The notes under the pieces: generated by a model
What the model saw: only the letters and a program-made list of their open reading frames with translations
What the model was told of the DNA's origin: nothing
The model's database searches: none
Translations under genes and position numbers: made by a program
Shown: piece by piece, positions 46,785 to 55,514 of the stretch
Layout of the letters: every line of letters begins with the position of its first letter
How positions within the stretch are numbered: position 1 is the stretch's first letter
Source: Candidatus Woesearchaeota archaeon
Lineage (GTDB): Archaea; Nanobdellota; Nanobdellia; Woesearchaeales; ARS49
DNA: 64,000 bases
NCBI GenBank assembly: GCA_016203225.1
Contig: JACQNC010000013.1
Location: 22,022-86,021, forward strand
Direction: 5' to 3'

Positions 46785-47017
46785 CGCGCCACAATCATCG
46801 TCGATGTCAACTTGACTCCGGGCAATGATCTTATGTTGTCCATCACGAAAGCCGCAAGGTCCTCAGGGGAATGCGTCTCGAGCTTGACGAGCATGTCCCA
46901 CTCGCCGAACAGCACGTGGACGTCCTTGACTCCTTTCATGGCTTTCAAAGACTCGTATATCCGGTTCTCTTGTGCAGAATCGAGCGAAATCTGGATGTAA
47001 GCCAACACCGGAACCAC
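46781..47017 (-). CDS. stand-alone Lrp/AsnC ligand-binding (RAM) domain protein
   Basis: MVPVLAYIQISLDSAQENRIYESLKAMKGVKDVHVLFGEWDMLVKLE. Confidence 0.85.
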   Translation of the reverse strand: MVPVLAYIQISLDSAQENRIYESLKAMKGVKDVHVLFGEWDMLVKLETHSPEDLAAFVMDNIRSLPGVKLTSTMIVAR

Positions 47018-47080
47018 CCGTAGGAATACATGCGTTCATGCTATTTAAGTCTTGTGACCGTCGGGGAAACCGGGCGTGGT

Positions 47081-47431
47081 TCAGCGGTCGGCCGTTGATT
47101 CAGCATTCCTTCCGAACCTGTCCAGTATCCGCAGCAGGACCGCCTGGCGTTTGTCCAGCCATTTCTGGGCAGGGTCGGCAGCATCGATCCGATCCATCTT
47201 TTCAGAAATGTCCGAGACAGAACCCTCGATGGCTGCTTGATCCTTGAGAGGATTTGAGGTGACCTCGAACACGCCATCGAGCCGTGAATGATACTCCCCC
47301 ATTAGCCGGTCGTATTCCTGTTGCACGCTCGTCCAGTACGCTTTCGAAGCATCCCGCACTTGAGCAGGAAGCGACGTTTCTGATATGCTCCGATATCTCC
47401 TGAGAAGGTTTATTCTGCGGTCCATCAGCAT
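47081..47431 (-). CDS. hypothetical helical protein
   Basis: 116-aa ORF. Confidence 0.55.
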   Translation of the reverse strand: MLMDRRINLLRRYRSISETSLPAQVRDASKAYWTSVQQEYDRLMGEYHSRLDGVFEVTSNPLKDQAAIEGSVSDISEKMDRIDAADPAQKWLDKRQAVLLRILDRFGRNAESTADR

Positions 47432-47997
47432 TTCTTACTTTGCTTGCAGGCGTTGTCTCCGATGCTGGTGAGCTGTTGTTGCACTTCGGACACCGATTCG
47501 GCGCCGTATGAGACCAAGACCTTGTCGACATCTGAGATCTCGGCATTCGCCAGGTCGGGTGTTAGCTTGCCGTTCAAATAATACTTCACGAGGCGTCCGT
47601 TCGAATCGCAGAACTCCTTGCTGTTGACCGTTAGGCAATCGCCCACATCGATGTCCAGCGTGGTGAAGAACATGCCGTACGTGATCCCTGTCGCGTGCTT
47701 GTGGATGACGTACGGCGCGATTTCAGGGTCCTCCAGGTGTACCAGACCGTGGACCTCTTGGTGTTCGGGTCTAGTGAAGTCGATCTGTTTGCCGTTCACG
47801 AAGACCAGGAAGTCGGCGTGCTCGTGGGTGCTGCCGAAATCTCCGACGCCGGTGATCCATTGCAGGTCGCGGTAGCCGTCTGCGTACGCATCCAACGAAC
47901 CGCGTAGAGAGACGTCGAGCCACGAGAGATATGCAATCGCGATGATGAGCACAGCGTACGTGCCTATCAGGAGGTTCCGCTTCGTCTTGCGTCGCAT
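47425..47997 (-). CDS. membrane-anchored extracytoplasmic protein
   Basis: N-terminal TM then THEHADFLVFVNGKQIDFTRPEHQEVHGLVHLED. Confidence 0.75.
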   Translation of the reverse strand: MRRKTKRNLLIGTYAVLIIAIAYLSWLDVSLRGSLDAYADGYRDLQWITGVGDFGSTHEHADFLVFVNGKQIDFTRPEHQEVHGLVHLEDPEIAPYVIHKHATGITYGMFFTTLDIDVGDCLTVNSKEFCDSNGRLVKYYLNGKLTPDLANAEISDVDKVLVSYGAESVSEVQQQLTSIGDNACKQSKKC

Positions 47998-48097
47998 GGT
48001 TCGGCCGCCGCCTCGTCGGTATAAAAAGATTTGTGTGCTGAATCTTATGCTCGCGCGTCGTAATGGTTGAAGATGTTAGTTTCGACGCTAACAATCC

Positions 48098-48195
48098 TTA
48101 AATACAACGTGACCCCTCGAGAAAACCAGAAAAGGGGTGTGGGGCTGCGAGGGTCGGTTTTTCGCGGGGCCGGCCCCGCTGTCTCCTTATTTTTC
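48098..48195 (+). ncRNA. candidate TATA-driven structured RNA ending in GC palindrome and T-rich tract
   Basis: CTTAAATAC, CCCCTCGAGAAAACC/GGTTTTTCGCGGGG, GCGGGGCCGGCCCCGC (48164-48179) then CCTTATTTTT. Confidence 0.4.
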
Positions 48196-48273
48196 AAGAT
48201 GCTTTCTGAAGAATTAAATTGCGATGCAGATGGGCCCCTGGTAGTGCAGGAGAACTTGACTCCTGCGCCAATA

Positions 48274-48678
48274 TTATGCGAGAAGCTTGAACAACTCTGG
48301 CTGGACGCGGAGGATGTCCTTGCTCGTGATGAATCCGACGAACTGTTCGCGTTCATCCATCACAGGCAGGTGCCTGATGTTGTTGGCGCGCATCAGCTGG
48401 ATGGCGTCGGCTAGGTCTTGGCTTGTCTTGACTACGATGAGATTCATCGCCATGATGTCGTCCACGTTCGTTTTCGAGGCAGAGAGGTCCTTGATGACCG
48501 CTTTGCGCACGATGTCCTGTTCTGTCACGATGCCGACCACGCCTGGTCCGTCCTTTACGAGCAACGAGCCGACGTGCTTGTCGGACATAACTTTGGCGCA
48601 CTTCTGCAATGACGTCCCTGGCGGAACTGTGACCGGGTTCTTCGTCATGACTTTCTCGACAGGGATTCCTGTTTTCAT
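48274..48678 (-). CDS. CBS-domain pair protein
   Basis: VEKVMTKNPVTVPPGTSLQKCAKVMSDKHVGSLLV ... LADAIQLMRANNIRHLPVMDE. Confidence 0.92.
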   Translation of the reverse strand: MKTGIPVEKVMTKNPVTVPPGTSLQKCAKVMSDKHVGSLLVKDGPGVVGIVTEQDIVRKAVIKDLSASKTNVDDIMAMNLIVVKTSQDLADAIQLMRANNIRHLPVMDEREQFVGFITSKDILRVQPELFKLLA

Positions 48679-48866
48679 GCGCCGGCCCCGCATGTGCAGA
48701 CGCCGGTGCGGCAGGTCGTTTTGCAGCCTGCCCAGCGCTGGAGGTTCTCTGCGCTCTTGCCGGTAGTCGAATAAACCACAGGGATGCTCCCGCTGCCTTT
48801 GCTCACTATGTATTGCGCAGGGGCTTTCCCCGCATAGGCTGCACTGGTAGTTTGGTAGTTTGTCAT
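48675..48866 (-). CDS. small protein with Cys-rich C-terminus
   Basis: 63-aa ORF ending GCKTTCRTGVCTCGAGA, 4-bp overlap with CBS gene. Confidence 0.55.
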   Translation of the reverse strand: MTNYQTTSAAYAGKAPAQYIVSKGSGSIPVVYSTTGKSAENLQRWAGCKTTCRTGVCTCGAGA

Positions 48867-48873
48867 ACGGAAT

Positions 48874-50778
48874 TCACGCGTTCACAAGTATCTCCACATC
48901 GGCGCCGAATATCTTCTTCAGGTCGTTGAAGATGGGCGCTTTGATGAAGACGCGCTGTGGAAGATCGATCTTTGCTAATGCCGCTTCCAATTCATCGTAT
49001 GTGCTGTCTTCTAGCGGACTGATGCTTCCATCATTATTAAGCTTTGCGCGCGAGATCTTCTTCGTCTCTGCGTCGATGTCGTGCGTGATGAACGCCTTGT
49101 CGCCCAACAGCAACGCTTCGCCGAACTTCTGCCCGTACTTGAACCGGATGCGCGCCTTCTCCAATTCGCGGCCGCGCTTGCGTTGCAGGTACTCGACAAG
49201 CTCCCTGATGAGCTCTCCTGATTCCTTGCGGACCTGGTCGATCTCTGTCTTGGTCAGCTTCCCTGCGTCGAAGTCCTTCTTGGCTTTGATGATCGTATCG
49301 AGACTGCGGTGCAGCTTCTGGGGGAGTTTCCCTGAATGGATGAGTTCCTCCTCGAAGCGTTTCAACAGTTCCTCGTCCTTTGTCTTCGCGACGCCTTCCA
49401 ATCGGAGGATGTCGCGTACGACTGTCGCGACGTGTTCATAGAGCTGTTGCATCATCTCGCGTTCCTTGATGGTCTCGATCTGCGTGAACAGGCGCTTGAT
49501 GCGTTTGAGGTATTTGTCGGAGAGGTCGTAGAGCTCGTCGATCTCCTTGCCCGTCACTTCTTTCTTGTCGCCGTGTTCGATGGCCTTGCGCACGTCGAGC
49601 ACTTTCTGTAAGGTGTCCACATCCTTGTCCTCAAGCAGCTTCTCTTTGCGCACGAAGACTTCGCGCAGCACATTCGGGGTCTCTTTCGGCGCAGGCGGCG
49701 GCACTCCATAAAGCATCAGCGCTGCCTGGGAGGGCGTGAGGATGCTCCAGAAGAAGTCTTCCACGCCGATCTCGCGCAGTCGGAACTTGACGCGCTCCAA
49801 CGCCTGCTCGCCTGAAGACAAATACATATCGATTGCTTCGGGCGAGGGCTTGATGCGGCCCATCTTGAGCAGTTGCTTCCACGGCATGAAGATGCCGCGG
49901 TCGTAGAACGGCACGCCGTCACGCAGCAGCGTGAAGTACACCGCGTTCGCGTCCTTCAATCCTTCCCAGTAGTCGGTGAGGATGTAGATCTGGATGTTGA
50001 TCTTGTTCCTGATGCCGGTCATGTCGCCTGCGTCCATGCCCATGCCGATTATGATCGCGCGCAGCTTGTCCTTCAGCTCGGCGCGCGTCATCTTCTTGAC
50101 GTCGGTGTCGTCTACCACTATCCACACGTCGATGTCGCTCTGGGACGTCGCCTTGCCGGTCACCATCGAGCCGGCGAGCACGTACGAGACGACGTACTTC
50201 TCGAACTTCTTGAGGACCATCTGCTTGTGGACCTCTGCGAGCTTGATGGCGCCGAGCATGCCCCGGTCGAAGACGGGCGCGCAGAGCGCTATCGTCTGCA
50301 GCACTTCGTACTTGCCGTCGTAGCAGCTCTGCCAGACCTCTGACAGGATGACGACCTGCGGCAAAAGCGTCTCGTCCGTCTCTTTCGCATCCTTCTGGAC
50401 GATGAACGTGAGTTTGTCCTTGAGCTCCTGTTTGCTCATTTTCTGGCTGTCGGAATCGTCGACCAAAACGAGCACATGAACCTTGTCCTTGGTCTCGTTG
50501 TAGCGCTTGAGTTCTTCTGCCTGGACTTCGGGCGGAAGGTTCGCGGGCGGAGTCCGTGGCGGAGGCAAGAGACCGATGCCGACGATGTACTTGTCGAACT
50601 TCTCCAGGATCTTCTTCTGGAACGTCTCTATCTTTTCCTTGATCTTCTTGAGCTTCTCCTGCGCTTCGGGCGGCAGCTGCGCGAGCGCTGCCTGCTCAGG
50701 GGTCATCTGTGGCGCTGCTGGAGCGTACTTCTCGTCCTTCTTATCATATTTTTCCGTCTTCTCTGTTTTCTTTGCCAT
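48874..50778 (-). CDS. large nucleotidyltransferase-domain protein with internally duplicated NTase-like unit
   Basis: VLAGSMVTGKATSQSDIDVWIVVDD; parallel N-terminal unit lacking GS and DxD. Confidence 0.8.
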   Translation of the reverse strand: MAKKTEKTEKYDKKDEKYAPAAPQMTPEQAALAQLPPEAQEKLKKIKEKIETFQKKILEKFDKYIVGIGLLPPPRTPPANLPPEVQAEELKRYNETKDKVHVLVLVDDSDSQKMSKQELKDKLTFIVQKDAKETDETLLPQVVILSEVWQSCYDGKYEVLQTIALCAPVFDRGMLGAIKLAEVHKQMVLKKFEKYVVSYVLAGSMVTGKATSQSDIDVWIVVDDTDVKKMTRAELKDKLRAIIIGMGMDAGDMTGIRNKINIQIYILTDYWEGLKDANAVYFTLLRDGVPFYDRGIFMPWKQLLKMGRIKPSPEAIDMYLSSGEQALERVKFRLREIGVEDFFWSILTPSQAALMLYGVPPPAPKETPNVLREVFVRKEKLLEDKDVDTLQKVLDVRKAIEHGDKKEVTGKEIDELYDLSDKYLKRIKRLFTQIETIKEREMMQQLYEHVATVVRDILRLEGVAKTKDEELLKRFEEELIHSGKLPQKLHRSLDTIIKAKKDFDAGKLTKTEIDQVRKESGELIRELVEYLQRKRGRELEKARIRFKYGQKFGEALLLGDKAFITHDIDAETKKISRAKLNNDGSISPLEDSTYDELEAALAKIDLPQRVFIKAPIFNDLKKIFGADVEILVNA

Positions 50779-50788
50779 GGTCTTCCCC

Positions 50789-51583
50789 CTAGATCGTGAT
50801 CTGTTCCGGTTTTTGATTGATTGTCAGCATGCCTTTGCCCAATTGCGCGAACTGTTCGATGAACGGAATTCTCCTCGCGGTGTCCATCACGAAGTTGAAC
50901 GCGACGTTGTGCAGGCCGTTCTTCGCAGGGTTGGGCTGGATCGCGACCTTGAGTCCGCCGATGTTGTGTTCGCGGATGGTCTCCATCCATGCGAGCGAGA
51001 ACGCGAACGCCTTCGCTTCCTCGTCGCGCGAGTCGCGCAGCGTAGGCGTGAGCGCGTGCCCGATCTCGTGGCCGAGCGTGAGCATCACGTGCGCGAGCTC
51101 GCCGCGTTTGACGAAGACCTCTGAGACGCCGCGGCCGTGCCTGTTTATGCAGAACCCTTGGACATCCGGCGTGAATCCTGCACCAAACGCCTGTTCAAGT
51201 TCGACAGGCGTGCAGAGAGTTATCGCGATGTCGTGCGGAAATGCCACGCTGGTGCGCTTCTCGAACGCCTCCTCGACGAGCGGCATCAGCTCTTCGCGCT
51301 TGTTTATCGCTTTAGTGGCGATGCCTGTCAGGAAGTCGTCGGCGACGAAGTGGTACTCGCGCGCAACTTGGCTGTGAGGCTCATCGTTCGCGTCCCCTGA
51401 TTTGCTCCCGTTTTTGCCGTCGTACTCGCTGCCCCCGCTCTTGCTCCCCCTGTACGGTCGAGGCATTTCGATGGTCTCACGCGATGCGGTGACGTCATTG
51501 GCATAAACGCGGCCAACGAGGTTGTCAAGCGAGCCCGCCGCGTAGGCGCGGGAGCCAACAGGACTATACGCGGAAAAGTACAT
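50789..51583 (-). CDS. HExxH zinc metallopeptidase-like protein
   Basis: AHVMLTLGHEIGHALTPTLRDSRDEEAKAFAFSLAW. Confidence 0.7.
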   Translation of the reverse strand: MYFSAYSPVGSRAYAAGSLDNLVGRVYANDVTASRETIEMPRPYRGSKSGGSEYDGKNGSKSGDANDEPHSQVAREYHFVADDFLTGIATKAINKREELMPLVEEAFEKRTSVAFPHDIAITLCTPVELEQAFGAGFTPDVQGFCINRHGRGVSEVFVKRGELAHVMLTLGHEIGHALTPTLRDSRDEEAKAFAFSLAWMETIREHNIGGLKVAIQPNPAKNGLHNVAFNFVMDTARRIPFIEQFAQLGKGMLTINQKPEQITI

Positions 51584-51584
51584 C

Positions 51585-51794
51585 TTACTTCTTGAGCTGC
51601 TCTTCGAGTTTCGGTGCCTTCTTGGCTTCGGCTTCCAAATCCACGCCGAGCTCCTTGAGGCCCTTGATGTGCATCTGCATGATCTGTTCCACGATGTTCA
51701 GGATCCGGATCAGTTCAGAGCGTTCTTTCGCGAGCGTCGTGAGCGAGCCTTTGTGGAACCCGATTTGTTCTTCCTTGCTTTGCTTGTCTGCCAT
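51585..51794 (-). CDS. small coiled-coil protein
   Basis: 69-aa ORF in operon-like arrangement with metallopeptidase. Confidence 0.65.
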   Translation of the reverse strand: MADKQSKEEQIGFHKGSLTTLAKERSELIRILNIVEQIMQMHIKGLKELGVDLEAEAKKAPKLEEQLKK

Positions 51795-51994
51795 AGCTAT
51801 TCCTCCGATGACAATTGAATCATATACTGGAGAATAGGATTCGGGCGTTTATATCTACGCGTGCGTTCCAGGCGACAAATGCGGGACAGAAAAATCATAC
51901 TTTCTGGGACGCTCGCGTCACAGAAGTGTCGCACGAGAAGCATAGTTCGAAGTGTCATAATGTTTATATTAGCCATCTAGGACAGGTGATTCAT

Positions 51995-52873
51995 ATGGGT
52001 GTGGACGAATGCTCGAGTTGCGGTGAAGAGAAGACGCCCGAGCAGCAATTAGCGGGGATCGCGGATCGGTTGAATGTCCTTCTTTCGGAAGAAGAGTCTG
52101 CTTTCATCCTCGAGACGCGGATGCACTTCCTGATGGATGATTCAGTGCGTCGCAATGGATCGGACGACGATGGTCTTCCTGACGGTTACCAGACGCTACT
52201 CGAGCGCATCGCGCGTGCCACGAAAATGGTGACTCGCTCTAGCGATCCAACGTGCTCCAATGAGCAATTCCGCGAATCGGACCGGACGCTCCATCACCTG
52301 CGAGCGATGGACGCGTTCTATGACCGCCTGGATTTTGTCGGTGAGGATCCCGCTCAATATCTGAGAGAGGCCGAAGAGCACCTGAGCGAGGGTCGCATCA
52401 CCGGTCTGGACGCGTCCCGCGTCCACCAGTATGATTTGGTTTTGATGGAGTTCAGCAACGTTGCATCGGTTCCGAGGGATCTCAATGCGTTGTTCGAGGG
52501 ATACAAAGTGGTGCTGTGCGCAGGGCCTATCCAGCTTGCTCCGCAGTATCGCGACCTTGTCCAGCATGTCGTCAAGCGTATGCGTTCTGCGGCAGGCTCT
52601 CCGGTGATAACAGATGCTACGCTCAGGAGGAGGCTGTGGCACGCCAAGAATGACGCTATCGATGCATTGATCGGAGACGCAGAACGGCATGCCAGAGCGG
52701 GCTCGGATCCTCGCGATGCGCTCGAACGTCTCGGCGAGATTAAACATTTCGATCCTGTGCCTGAGCTTCCTGACAAATCCGTGTCTTGCGCGATCGAGGG
52801 CTATCGCTCGGAGGACATCGATAACAAGATCCTCGAGATCAGCGCGCTTTACTCGCAGAACAAGAAGCCTTAA
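51995..52873 (+). CDS. hypothetical protein
   Basis: ATG 51995 about 30 bp after TTTATATTAG promoter-like element. Confidence 0.65.
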   Translation: MGVDECSSCGEEKTPEQQLAGIADRLNVLLSEEESAFILETRMHFLMDDSVRRNGSDDDGLPDGYQTLLERIARATKMVTRSSDPTCSNEQFRESDRTLHHLRAMDAFYDRLDFVGEDPAQYLREAEEHLSEGRITGLDASRVHQYDLVLMEFSNVASVPRDLNALFEGYKVVLCAGPIQLAPQYRDLVQHVVKRMRSAAGSPVITDATLRRRLWHAKNDAIDALIGDAERHARAGSDPRDALERLGEIKHFDPVPELPDKSVSCAIEGYRSEDIDNKILEISALYSQNKKP

Positions 52874-53034
52874 CGCTTCAACGCCTTCTTCAGATGGGCT
52901 TCGACCGGCATCTCGCGCAGCTTGATCAATTCTTCGAGATGCTGGAGCACGACGTTCGTGTCTAGCGTGCGCATGTCGAACTGGGTCAGCTTGAATGTCG
53001 GGGTCAATCTCGATCCTTCCCGTTGTAGTTTCAT
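52870..53034 (-). CDS. small hypothetical protein
   Basis: MKLQREGSRLTPTFKLTQFDMRTLDTNVVLQHLEELIKLREMPVEAHLKKALKR, 4-bp overlap with ZPR1 gene. Confidence 0.6.
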   Translation of the reverse strand: MKLQREGSRLTPTFKLTQFDMRTLDTNVVLQHLEELIKLREMPVEAHLKKALKR

Positions 53035-53570
53035 GGTTTCGCCTTCTGCGCCTTGTCGGAGATGATCGCCGAGTTCCCTGTCGGGTCCTCGATGATGAGC
53101 TTGATCCTCTCGTCGCCCCAGATGACACGCATGATCTTCTTGAGGATGTTCTTCGCCTTCTGGCGGTCCTCGTCCTCCTCTGCCGAGTCTCGGAGGTGTT
53201 CGACCTGCTCCTTGATGCGGTTCAGGATGCCCTCGACGTTCGTCACGTAGCCTTCGCTCGCGGGACCGGGCGTGATGTCGCCGATATACGGGATCCTCAC
53301 CGTCGCTTCAGAGGACTTGATGACGCGGATTGACAGATCTTCCTTTGACGAGACCTCCAGCGTCCACTTGACCGGCTCCTTCTGCTCGGCCGCCTCGACA
53401 TCGGCTTTGTGGAAGCCGCAGCCCGAACAGTTCATGCCGAAGATGAAGAGCTTGCCGAAGTACGGCACCTCTGATTCGGCTTCGGAGAGCGTGAGCGTGC
53501 TCTTGCCGCACACCGGGCACGGCTGGCCCCCGAGCGTGTTCGCCTCTTCCGATTTCTTCGCTGGCATCAC
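53031..53570 (-). CDS. ZPR1-type zinc finger protein
   Basis: CPVCGKSTLTLSEAESEVPYFGKLFIFGMNCSGCGFHKADV ... RIPYIGDITPGPASEGYVTNVEGILNRI. Confidence 0.92.
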   Translation of the reverse strand: MMPAKKSEEANTLGGQPCPVCGKSTLTLSEAESEVPYFGKLFIFGMNCSGCGFHKADVEAAEQKEPVKWTLEVSSKEDLSIRVIKSSEATVRIPYIGDITPGPASEGYVTNVEGILNRIKEQVEHLRDSAEEDEDRQKAKNILKKIMRVIWGDERIKLIIEDPTGNSAIISDKAQKAKP

Positions 53571-53633
53571 TTCGGGAGACGCTCTTTCGCTTTAAAAGTC
53601 TTACTCCTTGCGTTGTCTTCCCAGGCTTCCCGT

Positions 53634-53708
53634 GCCAAGGCAGTTTGGTAGTCGCATTACTGCCATCGATTCAACTGCAATAAAGCTACGTCAAACCTGC
53701 TTGGGGAG
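53634..53708 (+). repeat. dispersed palindromic repeat, copy F
   Basis: GCCAAGGCAGTTTGGTAGTCGCATTACTGCCATCGATTCAACTGCAATAAAGCTACGTCAAACCTGCTTGGGGAG. Confidence 0.8.
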
Positions 53709-53930
53709 CTTATGCCATAACTCAGCACGTCGGAGCATGTGCGCAGAAGAAGTCCTACATCAATGAAACAATCACGGAGAAGCAAACAAGTCCGATGAAC
53801 AGCATCCATGCGAGGCGCTGGTGCACGGTGGCGTCGTATGACGCCTGGTATTCGTCGAGATGTTCCATGATGAAAAAGAATCCGCCAGTCCACGGAGGAG
53901 CTGGCGGACCCGTCAATCAGTGAGTGAAGA

Positions 53931-54062
53931 CTATGATGCGTCCAACCAAGAGTAGCGCTCGAGTTCCCACCCGTGGTCGTTCTCGCACGATCGGCACGTG
54001 TAGGGGTCCTCGCGCGCGGTCTTGGTTATGGTGTTCCCGCACGAGATGCAGCGTTGCTTCAT
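53931..54062 (-). CDS. tiny zinc-ribbon protein
   Basis: MKQRCISCGNTITKTAREDPYTCRSCENDHGWELERYSWLDAS. Confidence 0.6.
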   Translation of the reverse strand: MKQRCISCGNTITKTAREDPYTCRSCENDHGWELERYSWLDAS

Positions 54063-54169
54063 CGCGCGTGTTCCTTCCAGACGCTCTCGAGGAAGGCCTC
54101 GTGCTCGAGGTTGAGCCGGATGAACTCGCGGAGTTCATCCACGTCCGCTATGAACCTATTCGAGCTCAT
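54059..54169 (-). CDS. tiny helical protein
   Basis: MSSNRFIADVDELREFIRLNLEHEAFLESVWKEHAR, overlaps both neighbours. Confidence 0.5.
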   Translation of the reverse strand: MSSNRFIADVDELREFIRLNLEHEAFLESVWKEHAR

Positions 54170-54356
54170 CGTCGAACCAGTCCGCCTTGTTCTTGTCCTC
54201 GCGGGCTATGTCCTCGTCGTAGGCGTGGTCGGCTGCTTCCTCGAATCCTGCCAAGGCGCCTTCCTCGTCCCACTTGTCCTCGGCGACTTCCTCGACGTCC
54301 TCGTTGATCTCGAGGTCGCGTCGTTGTTCGAACTCGTCCCCCCAGCTTCGTTTCAT
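54156..54356 (-). CDS. small highly acidic protein
   Basis: MKRSWGDEFEQRRDLEINEDVEEVAEDKWDEEGALAGFEEAADHAYDEDIAREDKNKADWFDDELE. Confidence 0.6.
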   Translation of the reverse strand: MKRSWGDEFEQRRDLEINEDVEEVAEDKWDEEGALAGFEEAADHAYDEDIAREDKNKADWFDDELE

Positions 54357-54566
54357 CTCACACCTCCCGATGGTCTCGGAAATTATCCGGTTACCTCTGT
54401 TTCAGATGGAGAAAGTTATATAAATTGTCCTTATAATTTATAATCATTATATAAAATCGCAAATTTTATAAATGACCTTTACTTTCCTGTCATCTGAGGG
54501 TGGAATGAAACGAAAGATCAATGCCGAAGGTGTTCGGCAAGATTTCGCGTTTCCTTCGCAAAGCTC

Positions 54567-55514
54567 ATGAAACGCAAAATCATCCAGATCGCCGAGTCCA
54601 CGCAGCTGGTATCATTGCCGCGGAAATGGGCCGTGCAGCACAACCTGAAGAAGGGCGACGAGGTCGAGGTCGTCGAAGAGCCGGATCGCGTCGTGATCCT
54701 CGCCAAACCTTCCGCTGAGAAGCCGGAGGCGGTCCAGGTGAACGTCTCAGGTCTGGGCAGGAGCACATACACTCTTGTCGCTGCGCTCTATAAGGCGGGA
54801 TATGACGAGTTCCGCGTCCGGTTCGGCACCGCGGACGAGCTCAAACTCATCCAGCGCATCGTCAAGGACTGCTGCCTCGGGTTCGAGCTCGTAGAGCAGG
54901 GCAAGGACTTCGTCGTGGCGCGCAAGGTCTCGGAGCCGATCGCGGACGAGTTCCAGTCAGTGCTCCGCAGGATGATGGTGTTCGTGCAGAACATGGCGAG
55001 CGAATCTTACGAGGCTGTCAAGGTTAACGACCGCAATGCGCTCGCGGCGATAATCGCGATGGATGCCAGCATCAACAAGTTTAGCTACTTCCTGAGGCGC
55101 GTGCTCAACAAGCACGGCCAAGGACCCTACAGCATCACATCGCCGCTCTACTATATCGTCGAGGAGCTCGAGGAGATCGCGGACCGTTACAAGTTCGTAT
55201 GCACCAGGCGCCTCACGAGCGTACGCAAGCTCGGGAAGCCCGCGCTGCGTTTGTTCGAGATCGCGAACAGGATGCTCGAGCTGTTCACGTCGGCTTTCTA
55301 TAAGTTCGAATGGCAGAAACTCAACGAGCTCTCCGATCTCAACGCGCAGGTCCAGGATATGATGCCATCCCTGATGAAGCGGTCGGACTCGGGAGAATTC
55401 ATGACGGTCTATAATCTGCTAATCATCGCCGACAAGATATACAACCTGGATGGACCGCTCGTGCTATCGCGTTACGACCCGTTGGACAAGACGTCCTCGG
55501 CTTTCTTGAAGTAG
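54567..55514 (+). CDS. AbrB/SpoVT-type DNA-binding domain fused to PhoU domain regulator
   Basis: KIIQIAESTQLVSLPRKWAVQHNLKKGDEVEVVEEPDRVVI then PhoU-like helical repeats. Confidence 0.88.
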   Translation: MKRKIIQIAESTQLVSLPRKWAVQHNLKKGDEVEVVEEPDRVVILAKPSAEKPEAVQVNVSGLGRSTYTLVAALYKAGYDEFRVRFGTADELKLIQRIVKDCCLGFELVEQGKDFVVARKVSEPIADEFQSVLRRMMVFVQNMASESYEAVKVNDRNALAAIIAMDASINKFSYFLRRVLNKHGQGPYSITSPLYYIVEELEEIADRYKFVCTRRLTSVRKLGKPALRLFEIANRMLELFTSAFYKFEWQKLNELSDLNAQVQDMMPSLMKRSDSGEFMTVYNLLIIADKIYNLDGPLVLSRYDPLDKTSSAFLK

